Assembly: GCA_027490215.1 (NCBI GenBank)
Contig: JAIXYO010000033.1
Location: forward strand, 62,001 to 126,000
DNA from: Rubrivivax sp.
Lineage (GTDB): Bacteria > Pseudomonadota > Gammaproteobacteria > Burkholderiales > Burkholderiaceae_C
DNA: 64,000 bases
Direction: 5' to 3'
The notes beneath the pieces were generated by a model. That model searched no databases. It was given only the letters and a program-made list of their open reading frames with translations, and was not told the DNA's origin. Below are positions 34,092-42,453 of this stretch, piece by piece. Numbering within the stretch: the stretch's first letter is position 1; each line of letters opens with the position of its first letter. The position numbers were made by a program, and so were the translations under genes.

Positions 34092-36437
34092 TCAATTCAG
34101 CAGACGGCCTGGATCGACATCCAGCTTGGCCAGAGCGGTGCGTGTGGCCCGAACCGTCAGCGATTCGTCCTGCACCGGCACCAGCAAGCCGGCCTGAAGG
34201 AAGGCCGCGAGCCGCTGCTGCTGGAAGAGGATGCCGCGACCTTGCGGCGTCACGAACAATGTCAATTGCCGGCGCATGCCCTGCCACGCCAATTGCACCG
34301 ACTCATTGCGGTCACGGTAGTCCAGCATGTACCAGCCGCCGACCTGCAGTTCCCGCGCCCAGGCCGCCATTGCCGGGGTCGGCATGGAGCCGCCAGCGTT
34401 AACCACCTCGAGCTCATTGCTTTCGTGGCCGGAGAGATCAAGCACCAGCGACTCATCGATCTCCATGTCGTCGGCGTCGGGCAGCAGCTCTTCCAGCGTT
34501 TCCAGTCGCGCCATCAGCTGTTCCAGGCGATCCTTTGGAATCGAGGCCGTGCGTGCGGTGAATGCCGCGGCCAGCGAGGTGTTGAGGCGCTGGATATGCT
34601 CGTCCTGTGCACCGGCACTGACACCGGCGCCTTGCATGCCGTCGCGCAGGATCTTCAGCAACGGCGGCAAGCGGCGAATCACGTCGGCTCGCTCGTCGCG
34701 CGACACCTTGGCACTCGCCGACCAGATCAGATCGGCTGCCGCGCGCTTCATTTCCTTGATCTCTTCGCCACCCAGACCGGATTTGACCGCGGTCATCGCC
34801 AGCACGTCGGCCCAGACCTGGAACAGGAATTCGCGCACACCTTCGGGCACCGGCACCTCGTTGAGCATCTTGCGCAACTCGATCGTGTACTGGATGGCCA
34901 AGGTCTCGCGCTGCTCCACCTGCTGCGCCAGCGAGACACCCTTGCGCGAAGCCTCGTTCTCATTCTTGAAGTAGTGCTCGAGGAAGCGCTCGAATTCGGT
35001 CAGCACCGTCTGGAACACCCGGCGGCCCGTGTCCGGATAGGCTTCGACGACCTGCACCACGCGCTTGATCTCCTTCTCGACGGCACCTCCCGACACCCGG
35101 GTACTGTGCGCGTCGAAGCCCATCACACAGGCGCCCATGCGGTCGATCAAGCGACGCGCCGGGTGATCAGTGGTGGCGAAGAAATCCGGCTCGCCGACGG
35201 CCACTCGCAGTACCGGCATCTGCAGTCGCGCGAACCATACCCGCACCGAGGCCGGAATGCGCTCCTCGGTAAGGATGCTCTGGAAAAGCAATGCCACCAC
35301 TTCGATCGTCGCGCGCTCGCCGGGCGAAGCGGCAGCCGCCTTCAAGGCCTGCTTGCGCTGGTGCAATTCCTCCAGCATGGCGGGTGTGCTGACCGGACCA
35401 GCGGCATAGCGTCCACCGGAGTCGGGCGTCAACCGCAGTGCAATGCCTTGCTGGGCACTCGTGATTGCCGCATCCAGCGCCGGGGACGCAGGTCCCTGGA
35501 CCGTTCGCGCAAACTCGGGCAGTTGACGACCGATCAGCCGGTTCAGGCGACCGAGCACCGCGTCGGCATGGTCGGATCCGCCACGAACCAGAGACCCCAC
35601 CCGGCTGATCAGGCGGATTTCCTGAGCCGGCTCCTCGGGCAGGGGGCTGTAGCGACTGGCCCGCGGCTCAGCCAAGCTGCCACGAACCGTTGGCGTGCCT
35701 GCCGTATCGCGCGCCGACGCAGTACCCGAACCTGCAGAGGCCAGCGTGCCCGAGTAGGTGTTGACGAATGCCGCATTGCGCGAACGGCGAATGAACGGAC
35801 GCAGATCGATCTCGGGCAGCACCCGCTGCTGGATCAGCATACGGTTCGTCTCGTGATAAGCCTCTTCGTTGAAGTGCGCAAACTCCTCGTGCAGCACGCC
35901 CTGCAGGGTGCGCCAGGTCTCGTGGCTCAGGCCTGCCGAGCGCCAGGAGTTGATCGCAATGCGAGCCAGCACATGCGGTCGCAGGACGTCGTTGGCATCG
36001 AGTTCATCACGGCCTTCGAGCAGCGTCATGCGCGAGCGCAGGTCGGTGAACTCCCAGGACGCGCGGTCCATCACCGCCAAGGCAAGGCGGGAACTGAGGA
36101 TCTCGCCTTCAATGGTTTCGTTGTCGACCAGGCTGAAGTTCTGTCGGTCGCCAGGCATTGGCAGATCGTTCGGTCGAGTCGCCGACACGACGCCGCTGCT
36201 CAGCGCACTCCGAAGCATGGAGATCGTGCCTTGCAGCCAGAAACCCGCGGCGTTCTTCAGGTCTTCGACTGCATCACGGCGACGCATCAGTGTGGCCGGA
36301 TCAGCAACTTGCCCCAGAAGCAGACGCGCGCCCTGATCAACCGCCTGGACCACACCCGGCATGCCATTAAGCAATCCTTCGACGTACGCACGGCGGGCCT
36401 GGGTGGCCTGGGCCAGTGAGTGGGCCGTGGACGCCAT
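34092..36437 (-). CDS. DUF1631 family protein
   Basis: This 781-residue protein belongs to DUF1631, found in beta- and gammaproteobacteria. Features seen are the N-terminal VDNETIEGEILSSRLALAVM and VLRPHVLARI blocks, a Ser/Ala-rich variable section around residues 240-290, and a long helical C-terminal half with FLEHYFKNENEASRKGVSLA and WYMLDYRDRNESVQLAWQG; the latter looks PilZ-like in position and composition. No enzymatic motif is obvious. The ATG at 36437 was chosen as the first Met outside the secF neighbourhood; the frame is open 42 codons further upstream. It is separated from secF by 38 bp. Confidence 0.82.
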   Translation of the reverse strand: MASTAHSLAQATQARRAYVEGLLNGMPGVVQAVDQGARLLLGQVADPATLMRRRDAVEDLKNAAGFWLQGTISMLRSALSSGVVSATRPNDLPMPGDRQNFSLVDNETIEGEILSSRLALAVMDRASWEFTDLRSRMTLLEGRDELDANDVLRPHVLARIAINSWRSAGLSHETWRTLQGVLHEEFAHFNEEAYHETNRMLIQQRVLPEIDLRPFIRRSRNAAFVNTYSGTLASAGSGTASARDTAGTPTVRGSLAEPRASRYSPLPEEPAQEIRLISRVGSLVRGGSDHADAVLGRLNRLIGRQLPEFARTVQGPASPALDAAITSAQQGIALRLTPDSGGRYAAGPVSTPAMLEELHQRKQALKAAAASPGERATIEVVALLFQSILTEERIPASVRVWFARLQMPVLRVAVGEPDFFATTDHPARRLIDRMGACVMGFDAHSTRVSGGAVEKEIKRVVQVVEAYPDTGRRVFQTVLTEFERFLEHYFKNENEASRKGVSLAQQVEQRETLAIQYTIELRKMLNEVPVPEGVREFLFQVWADVLAMTAVKSGLGGEEIKEMKRAAADLIWSASAKVSRDERADVIRRLPPLLKILRDGMQGAGVSAGAQDEHIQRLNTSLAAAFTARTASIPKDRLEQLMARLETLEELLPDADDMEIDESLVLDLSGHESNELEVVNAGGSMPTPAMAAWARELQVGGWYMLDYRDRNESVQLAWQGMRRQLTLFVTPQGRGILFQQQRLAAFLQAGLLVPVQDESLTVRATRTALAKLDVDPGRLLN

Positions 36438-36475
36438 GGGTTCGTGTAGGTTGCGCAGCGGGTTTTGAAACGACT

Positions 36476-37507
36476 CTACACCACGGCCCCAGCGTTCGGA
36501 TCGTCCGGGTCGAGCTCTTTGCCAGAGGCCTTGATCAGGTCTTCGCGCTTCACGCCCAGCCACATCGCGATGGCAGCAGCAACGAACACCGATGAATAGA
36601 TGCCGAACAGGATGCCGATGGTCAGCGCGACGGCGAAGTAATGCAGGGTCGGGCCGCCGAAGATCAGCATCGAAACCACCATCATCAGGGTGCTGCCGTG
36701 GGTGATGATGGTGCGGCTGGTGGTGCTGGTGATCGCGTGGTCGATCACCTGCGGCGTGGTCAGTTTGCGGTACTTGCGGAAGGACTCTCGGATCCGGTCA
36801 AAGATCACCACCGATTCGTTGACCGAGTAGCCGAGCACGGCCAGCACCGCCGCCAGCACCGCCAGCGAGAACTCCCACTGGAAGAAGGCGAAGAACCCGA
36901 CGATGATGATCACGTCGTGGAGGTTGGCGATGATGCCGGCGACCGCGAACTTCCACTCGAAACGCACGGCCAGATACATCATGATGCCGGCGATCGTCGC
37001 CAACAGCGCGAGCGCACCATCACGCGCCAGTTCTGACCCGACGGACGGCCCGACAAACTCGCTGCGCTGCAGCTTGACCTTCTCGGCGCCGACCTCGCCG
37101 CACACCGGTGCAGTGGTCTGGGCGCCCTTGTCAGAAGTGATCTGCTGGGTAGTGACCGTGGCACCTTCGGCCTGGCACAGCGCGCCGAAGACGAGTGACA
37201 CCACCTCTGCCTGCTTCACGTCACCGCGCACTGGCAGGCGGATCAGCACATCTCGGGACGTGCCGAAGTTCTGCACCTGCACTTCGCCGAACTTGAGCGA
37301 CTCGACGGTGCTGCGCACGCGGTTGATGTCGGCGGGCTGCGTATAGGCCACCTCGACCACGGTGCCCCCGGTGAACTCGATCGAGAGATGCAGCCCCCGC
37401 GTCGCGATGAAGAACACGGCTGCGAAAAAGGTCAGTGCCGAAATCACGTTCAGCACCAGCGCGTGGCGCATGAACGGGATGTCGCGTCGGATCCTGAAAA
37501 ACTCCAT
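36476..37507 (-). CDS. secF: Protein translocase subunit SecF
   Basis: This 343-residue inner-membrane protein works with SecD to pull exported proteins through SecYEG using the proton gradient. It begins MEFFRIRRDIPFMRHALVLN, followed by the first helix and the periplasmic P1-type region with FTGGTVVEVAY. The RND-like helices include DGALALLATIAGIMMYLAVRFEWKF (read in parts) and the conserved ESVVIFDRIRESFRKYRKL, ending in DDPNAGAVV. It lies 14 bp after secD. Confidence 0.96.
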   Translation of the reverse strand: MEFFRIRRDIPFMRHALVLNVISALTFFAAVFFIATRGLHLSIEFTGGTVVEVAYTQPADINRVRSTVESLKFGEVQVQNFGTSRDVLIRLPVRGDVKQAEVVSLVFGALCQAEGATVTTQQITSDKGAQTTAPVCGEVGAEKVKLQRSEFVGPSVGSELARDGALALLATIAGIMMYLAVRFEWKFAVAGIIANLHDVIIIVGFFAFFQWEFSLAVLAAVLAVLGYSVNESVVIFDRIRESFRKYRKLTTPQVIDHAITSTTSRTIITHGSTLMMVVSMLIFGGPTLHYFAVALTIGILFGIYSSVFVAAAIAMWLGVKREDLIKASGKELDPDDPNAGAVV

Positions 37508-37521
37508 GGTCAGCTCCTTTG

Positions 37522-39399
37522 TCAGCGCTTGGCGCCGACGTCAGCGGCAGGTTTCCATACCTGCCCGATGGACACGCCCTTGAGCTTCTTCTGACGCCCG
37601 TACCAGAGGTTGACCAGGCCGCGCGAGAACACCACCGCGGAGAACATCGACGTCAGGATGCCCAGGCAGTGCACCACCGCGAAGCCGCGCACCGGCCCGG
37701 ATCCGAAGGCCAGCAGCGCCAGGCCGGCGATCAGCGTGGTGACATTCGAATCGAGGATGGTGGCGAAGGCACGCTCGTAGCCGTTGTGGATCGCCGCCTG
37801 CGGCGAGGCGCCATTGCGCAGTTCATCGCGCACCCGCTCGTTGATCAGCACATTGGCATCAATCGCCATGCCGAGCGTGAGTGCGATCGCTGCCATGCCC
37901 GGCAGCGTCAGGCTGGCCTGCAACATCGACAGCACCGACACCAGCAGCAGCAGGTTGAACGCCAGCGCCAAGGTCGAGAACATGCCAAACAGCATGTAGT
38001 AGAGGCACATGAACACCGCAATGGCCGTAAAGCCATACAACACGCTGTTGAAGCCTTTCGAGATGTTGTCGGCGCCCAGGCTCGGCCCGATCGTGCGCTC
38101 TTCGATGATCTCCATCGGCGCTGCCAGCGATCCGGCCCGCAGCAGCAGCGAAGTGTCGGCGGCCTCGGCGGTGGTCATCCGCCCCGAGATCTGCACGCGA
38201 CCGCCACCGATCTCGGCACGGATCACCGGCGCGGTGACGACTTCTCCCTTGCCCTTCTCGAACAGCAGGATCGCCATGCGCTTGCCGATGTTCTCGCGCG
38301 TCACGTCCTTGAAGATGCGCGCACCTTTCGCGTCCAGCGTGAGGTTGACAGTGGGCTCCTGCGTCTGCCCGTCAAAGCCCGCCTGCGCATCGGTCAGGTT
38401 CTCGCCCGTCAACACCACCTGTCGCTTGACGATGAGGGCGACGCCATTGCGCTCGGTGTAACGCTCGGTGCCGAACGGAACAGGGCCGGTGCCAGCGGCG
38501 GCGGCAGCCGCTTCTGTACTTTCGTCGACCATGCGCACTTCGAGGGTGGCGGTGCGGCCGATGATGTCCTTGGCCTTGGCAGTGTCCTGCACGCCGGGCA
38601 GTTGGACCACCACACGATCGGCACCCTGCTGCTGGATCACCGGTTCCGACACGCCGAGTTCATTGATCCGGTTGTGCAGCGTGGTGATGTTCTGCTTGAG
38701 CGCAGCTTCCTGTACCAGCCGTGAGGCCGCTGGCTTCAAAACGCCTACCAGCTTGATGTCGGCGCCGTCAGGCGTTTCAGTCCATTGAAGATCGAGCAGT
38801 TCGTCTTCCAGCAGACCGCGCGCCGCGGTGAATGTCTCGCGGTCGCGAAAGCGGACCGTCACTGAATCGCCCTCGCGCACGATCCCAGCGTGGCGCAGGT
38901 TCTTGTCTCGAAGCAACTGGCGCACATCGCCGGTCAGTGATTCGGCTTTCTTCGTCAAGGCCGACTTCATGTCGACCTGCATCAGGAAGTGAACACCGCC
39001 GCGCAGATCGAGCCCCAGCGACATCGGCAGCGCATGAACCGCGGTCAACCAGTGCGGGGAGCGCGACAGCAGGTTCAAAGCGACGATGTAGCTCGGATCC
39101 GCCGGATCCGGGTTCAGCGCCTTGACGATGGTGTCCTTGGCCTTGATCTGCGTATCGGTGTCACCAAAGCGGGCCTTGACCGAATTGCCTTCGAACTGCA
39201 CGAAGTCGGCCTTCAGTCCCGCCTGCGTTAGCGCCTCTTCCACGCGGGTGGCGACGCTGCTGTCGATCTTCAAGGTGGCGCGACCACTGCTGACCTGCAC
39301 CGCGGGGGCCTCGCCGAACAGGTTCGGCAGGGTGTAGATCAGGCCGACCAACAAGGCCACCAGCAGGATCGCGTACTTCCAGAGGGGATAGCGGTTCAT
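37522..39399 (-). CDS. secD: Protein translocase subunit SecD
   Basis: This 625-residue inner-membrane protein is the larger partner of SecF. After the first helix (MNRYPLWKYAILLVALLVGL) comes the large periplasmic P1 region with LGLDLRGGVHFLMQVD and VVQLPGVQDTAKAKDIIG, and then six helices with AIALTLGMAIDANVLINERVRDEL and GSGPVRGFAVVHCLGILTS (in parts). The final residues are WKPAADVGAKR. The proton-path Asp within GMAIDANVLI is present. Normal length for the family. Confidence 0.96.
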   Translation of the reverse strand: MNRYPLWKYAILLVALLVGLIYTLPNLFGEAPAVQVSSGRATLKIDSSVATRVEEALTQAGLKADFVQFEGNSVKARFGDTDTQIKAKDTIVKALNPDPADPSYIVALNLLSRSPHWLTAVHALPMSLGLDLRGGVHFLMQVDMKSALTKKAESLTGDVRQLLRDKNLRHAGIVREGDSVTVRFRDRETFTAARGLLEDELLDLQWTETPDGADIKLVGVLKPAASRLVQEAALKQNITTLHNRINELGVSEPVIQQQGADRVVVQLPGVQDTAKAKDIIGRTATLEVRMVDESTEAAAAAAGTGPVPFGTERYTERNGVALIVKRQVVLTGENLTDAQAGFDGQTQEPTVNLTLDAKGARIFKDVTRENIGKRMAILLFEKGKGEVVTAPVIRAEIGGGRVQISGRMTTAEAADTSLLLRAGSLAAPMEIIEERTIGPSLGADNISKGFNSVLYGFTAIAVFMCLYYMLFGMFSTLALAFNLLLLVSVLSMLQASLTLPGMAAIALTLGMAIDANVLINERVRDELRNGASPQAAIHNGYERAFATILDSNVTTLIAGLALLAFGSGPVRGFAVVHCLGILTSMFSAVVFSRGLVNLWYGRQKKLKGVSIGQVWKPAADVGAKR

Positions 39400-39495
39400 G
39401 AGGCCTTTCTGGCGATCGATCGACTGCCGGCCTGCAGGCTGCCGGCGAAGTGGTGGGGTGGGCGCATCCGCAACGCAGAAGCCTGCGTCACGCGA

Positions 39496-39828
39496 TTACT
39501 TGAACGTTCCCTTGGGCAAAACCTGCAGCACCGATGTGCGCTGCACCTGGATCTCGACGCCGTTGGCAACTTCGACCGACAGGTAGGTTTCGCCCATCTT
39601 CGCGACCTTGCCGAGCATGCCGCCTCCGATGACGACCTCATCGCCCTTGGCAAGCGCATCGATCATGGCCTTGTGCTCCTTCTGACGCTTCATCTGCGGA
39701 CGAATCATCACGAAGTACAGCACCACGAACATCAGGACCAAGGGCAGCATGGACCCCAGACTGCTGAGCATGTCCGGACTCCCAGTGGCAGCCGGCGCGG
39801 CCTGAGCGAAAGCGTCTGAAATAAACAC
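39496..39828 (-). CDS. yajC: Preprotein translocase accessory protein YajC
   Basis: This 110-residue protein has one transmembrane helix (LGSMLPLVLMFVVLYFVM, residues ~27-44) followed by the YajC signature RPQMKRQKEHKAMIDALAKGDEVV. It associates with SecDF. It heads the yajC-secD-secF transcript. A TACAAT hexamer on the minus strand near 39880 is a possible -10 element, without a clear -35. Confidence 0.95.
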   Translation of the reverse strand: MFISDAFAQAAPAATGSPDMLSSLGSMLPLVLMFVVLYFVMIRPQMKRQKEHKAMIDALAKGDEVVIGGGMLGKVAKMGETYLSVEVANGVEIQVQRTSVLQVLPKGTFK

Positions 39829-39892
39829 GTGAAATCCTCTGTTGAAGCGGCGGGGGACGCCTTGGGCAAAACCCGTAGATTGTACGGTGGCG

Positions 39893-39922
39893 CCCCTGAG
39901 CGATCTGGCGTGGTCTCAGGGG
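39893..39922. other. Hairpin between glk and yajC
   Basis: CCCCTGAG at 39893-39900 pairs perfectly with CTCAGGGG at 39915-39922, with a 14-nt loop. It lies in the 148-bp gap after glk. No T run follows, so it may be a weak or Rho-assisted terminator, or an operator. Confidence 0.4.
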
Positions 39923-39976
39923 GCCATCTGCGCTGACATGGTCACCAAACCGACATGTCGATGCGCTAGTCAGGGC

Positions 39977-41020
39977 TCATGGATTGGCGGTCAGCGCCAT
40001 CGCTTGCGCCAAGGCGACTGCAGCGCCGGTCAGCGCGGGCTGGGGATCGATGATCAACGCGGTCGGAATGGCGGACATGTAGTCGCGATAGCGCCCCTTC
40101 GCCTCGAAGCGCTCGCGAAACGCCGAGGCGAAGAACAGGTCGGCCATCCGCGGCACGATGCCTCCGCCGATGTACAAGCCACCGCGCGCGCCCAGGGTCA
40201 GCGCCACGTTGCCAGCGACCGTGCCCAGCATCGCGCAGAACACCGCCAGGGTTCGTGCGCAATCGGCATCGCGGCTGCCGTCATCGATGCCCCGTTGCAG
40301 GATGGCTTCGGTGCGCATTGCCACATCGACGGAACGGCCGGACGCTGCCGCCACTGCGCGGTGTAACAGCGGCAGACCCACGCCCGAGAGCAGGCGCTCG
40401 GCCGACACATGCGCCAACTCGCGGCGAGCGGCCGCCAGCACGGCCACTTCGAAATCGTCACAGGCAGCCAGCGTGACATGCCCGCCCTCGCCTGGAATGG
40501 CCTGCCAGCCAGAGCCCGTTTGGATCAGGCCGGCGACACCGAGGCCGGTGCCGGGACCGACGACCGCCAGCGTGCCGCGCGGTGCATGGGACGGCGCGTG
40601 TCCCGGTCCTCGCGGATGGGCGCGCAACCCCGCGTCAGTGAGGTGAGGAAGCGCCAGCGCCAGCGCTTCGAAATCATTCAGCAGGAGCAGCCGTTCGAGC
40701 CCCAGCTCCCGCTGCAAGGCATCTCGCGAGAACCGCCAGGGGTGGTTGATGAACCGCACCTCGTCACCGTCCAACGGCGCAGCCACGGCCAGGCAGGCGT
40801 GACCCGGCCGCGTCAGCGAAGTCGGCAACGCGGCCAGATAAGCGCGCGCCGCGTCGCTCAGCTGCGCGTAGTCCGCGGTGCGCAGTCGCTGCACCTGCGT
40901 GACAGCAAGACCCGGCCCCTCGACCAACCCGAAACGGGCATGGGTGCCGCCAACATCGGCCACCAGCCCAGGCAGCTTCTGTGCATCGAAACGCGCGGAG
41001 GAGGCGGGGGTCGGAGTCAT
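39977..41020 (-). CDS. glk: Glucokinase (ROK-unrelated Glk family)
   Basis: This 347-residue enzyme phosphorylates glucose with ATP. The phosphate-1 motif is LVADVGGTHARFGLV (residues 19-33), the sugar-binding segment is RFINHPWRFSR and LLLNDFEALALALPHL, and the ATP-binding loop is VVGPGTGLGVAGL, with GEGGHVTLA after it. The C-terminal GGLYIGGGIVPRM is also typical. The start chosen is ATG 41020; a GTG start 13 codons upstream would overlap the efflux operon's end region. It lies 23 bp downstream of the RND channel gene and could be read through from it. Confidence 0.92.
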   Translation of the reverse strand: MTPTPASSARFDAQKLPGLVADVGGTHARFGLVEGPGLAVTQVQRLRTADYAQLSDAARAYLAALPTSLTRPGHACLAVAAPLDGDEVRFINHPWRFSRDALQRELGLERLLLLNDFEALALALPHLTDAGLRAHPRGPGHAPSHAPRGTLAVVGPGTGLGVAGLIQTGSGWQAIPGEGGHVTLAACDDFEVAVLAAARRELAHVSAERLLSGVGLPLLHRAVAAASGRSVDVAMRTEAILQRGIDDGSRDADCARTLAVFCAMLGTVAGNVALTLGARGGLYIGGGIVPRMADLFFASAFRERFEAKGRYRDYMSAIPTALIIDPQPALTGAAVALAQAMALTANP

Positions 41021-41043
41021 GACGATGAGATTGTCTCCTTCCC

Positions 41044-42447
41044 TCACATGGGCTGCCACCGCCCGGCAATGTTCTTCAACAGCTGATTCACCGAGGCCAG
41101 CTGGCGGTTGCGAACAGACAGCAGGTTGTTCTCACTGCTGAGCGCCGCCGTCTGCGCCACCACCACGTTGAGGTAACTCACCGTGCCAGCTCGATACTGT
41201 TCGAGCGTGATGTCAAGGTTGCTTTGCGCTGCTTGCAGGGCTTCGCCTTGCCACTGCGCTTCCTGCTGGAGCTGCTGCGCGAGCACAAGGTTGTCCTCGA
41301 CCTCCTGCAATGCCGTGAGAACCGTCTGGCGGTAAGCCGACGTCGCCTGATCGGCCGCTGCGGTGGCCTGCACACTGGCGAGTCGGCGCTGCCCACCATC
41401 GAAGATCGACTGGGTCAGCGTGGGGCCCAGCGACCAGAGCAGGTTGGGTGCACTGAACAGGTTCGATAGCGAGGCTCCGCGAAATCCTGCGCTGGCCGAC
41501 AGTGTCAGATCCGGAAAGAATGCAGCATCCGCCACCCCGATCTGGGCATAGGCGGCGGCCACCCGCTGCTGGGCAGCGGCGATGTCGGGGCGACGCTGGA
41601 GTAGCGATGCCGGCAGCATCTGCGGCACCTCCGGCACAGGCGGCAGGCTGGCCTGGCGTTCCAGCGTCAGTGCGGCGGGTGGCCTGCCCAGCAGCACCGC
41701 AATCGCATGTTCGAGCTGCGCCCGCTGCGCCGTCAGGTCGGCCGACTGCGCCTGTGCCGACTTGAGTTGCGTCTGCGCCTGCAGCACGTCGGTACGAGCG
41801 GCCACACCGCCCTCGTAGCGCACCTGTGTCAACCCGAGCGACTGCTGGTAAGCGGCCACGCTGCGAGCCAGCACCGAGAGCTGCGCGTCGGCGGTGCGCA
41901 GCGACAGGTAGGTCTGCACCAGTAACGCCTGAGCCGACAGGCGCACCGCGGCCAGATCATCGGCACTGGCCTGGAACGACGCCTGGGCGCTGGTTCTGGC
42001 GCCAGACAACCGTCCCCACAGGTCGATCTCCCAACTGGCGGTGGTTGTCAGGTTCAGGCTGTTGACGGGCTTCGATGATCGGTCGCTGCTGTTCGAACTC
42101 GGCGAATCGCTGCGTGTCGCTCCGGCACCCACCGAGAGCGTGGGCCACAGCGCGCTGCGACTCGCGTCGTACAGCGCCCGCGCACTGGCCACGGCAGACA
42201 GAGAGGACCTCAGGTTCTCGTTGCCGATCACCAGCTGGCGTTGCAGGTCGTCGAGCAACGGATCGTTGAACAGCGTCCACCAGTCGTCGGGCACTGATGC
42301 GGTGGCGGCATGCTGCCAACCTGCAGATTCCTTGTATTGCGCTGTCGACACCACCGGTGCCAGAGGGTCCACGCGGGCGACGGCGCAGCCCGTCATCAGC
42401 AAGGCGGCGGCCAGCGGCATCAAGGTCAAATGGGTTCGACTCGTCAT
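41044..42447 (-). CDS. RND efflux outer-membrane channel lipoprotein (NodT/OprM family)
   Basis: This 467-residue TolC-like channel has a lipoprotein signal with LMTGC (Cys21). The two repeats of the outer-membrane factor family are visible, the first around DDWWTLFNDPLLDDLQRQLVIGN and WEIDLWGRLSGARTSAQAS, the second around RRPDIAAAQQRVAAAYAQIGVA and LTLSASAGFRGASLSNLF. It would connect the RND pump encoded just upstream to the cell exterior. The start is 6 bp after the end of the second permease gene, so it is the last gene of a four-gene efflux operon. Confidence 0.92.
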   Translation of the reverse strand: MTSRTHLTLMPLAAALLMTGCAVARVDPLAPVVSTAQYKESAGWQHAATASVPDDWWTLFNDPLLDDLQRQLVIGNENLRSSLSAVASARALYDASRSALWPTLSVGAGATRSDSPSSNSSDRSSKPVNSLNLTTTASWEIDLWGRLSGARTSAQASFQASADDLAAVRLSAQALLVQTYLSLRTADAQLSVLARSVAAYQQSLGLTQVRYEGGVAARTDVLQAQTQLKSAQAQSADLTAQRAQLEHAIAVLLGRPPAALTLERQASLPPVPEVPQMLPASLLQRRPDIAAAQQRVAAAYAQIGVADAAFFPDLTLSASAGFRGASLSNLFSAPNLLWSLGPTLTQSIFDGGQRRLASVQATAAADQATSAYRQTVLTALQEVEDNLVLAQQLQQEAQWQGEALQAAQSNLDITLEQYRAGTVSYLNVVVAQTAALSSENNLLSVRNRQLASVNQLLKNIAGRWQPM

Positions 42448-42453
42448 GGGACT

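Noticed and set aside
34242..36419. 725-codon open frame antisense to the DUF1631 gene
   Set aside because: Long antisense frames are expected at this GC content. The composition (His, Gln and Arg rich) is that of a shadow frame, while the minus strand gives a recognised family.
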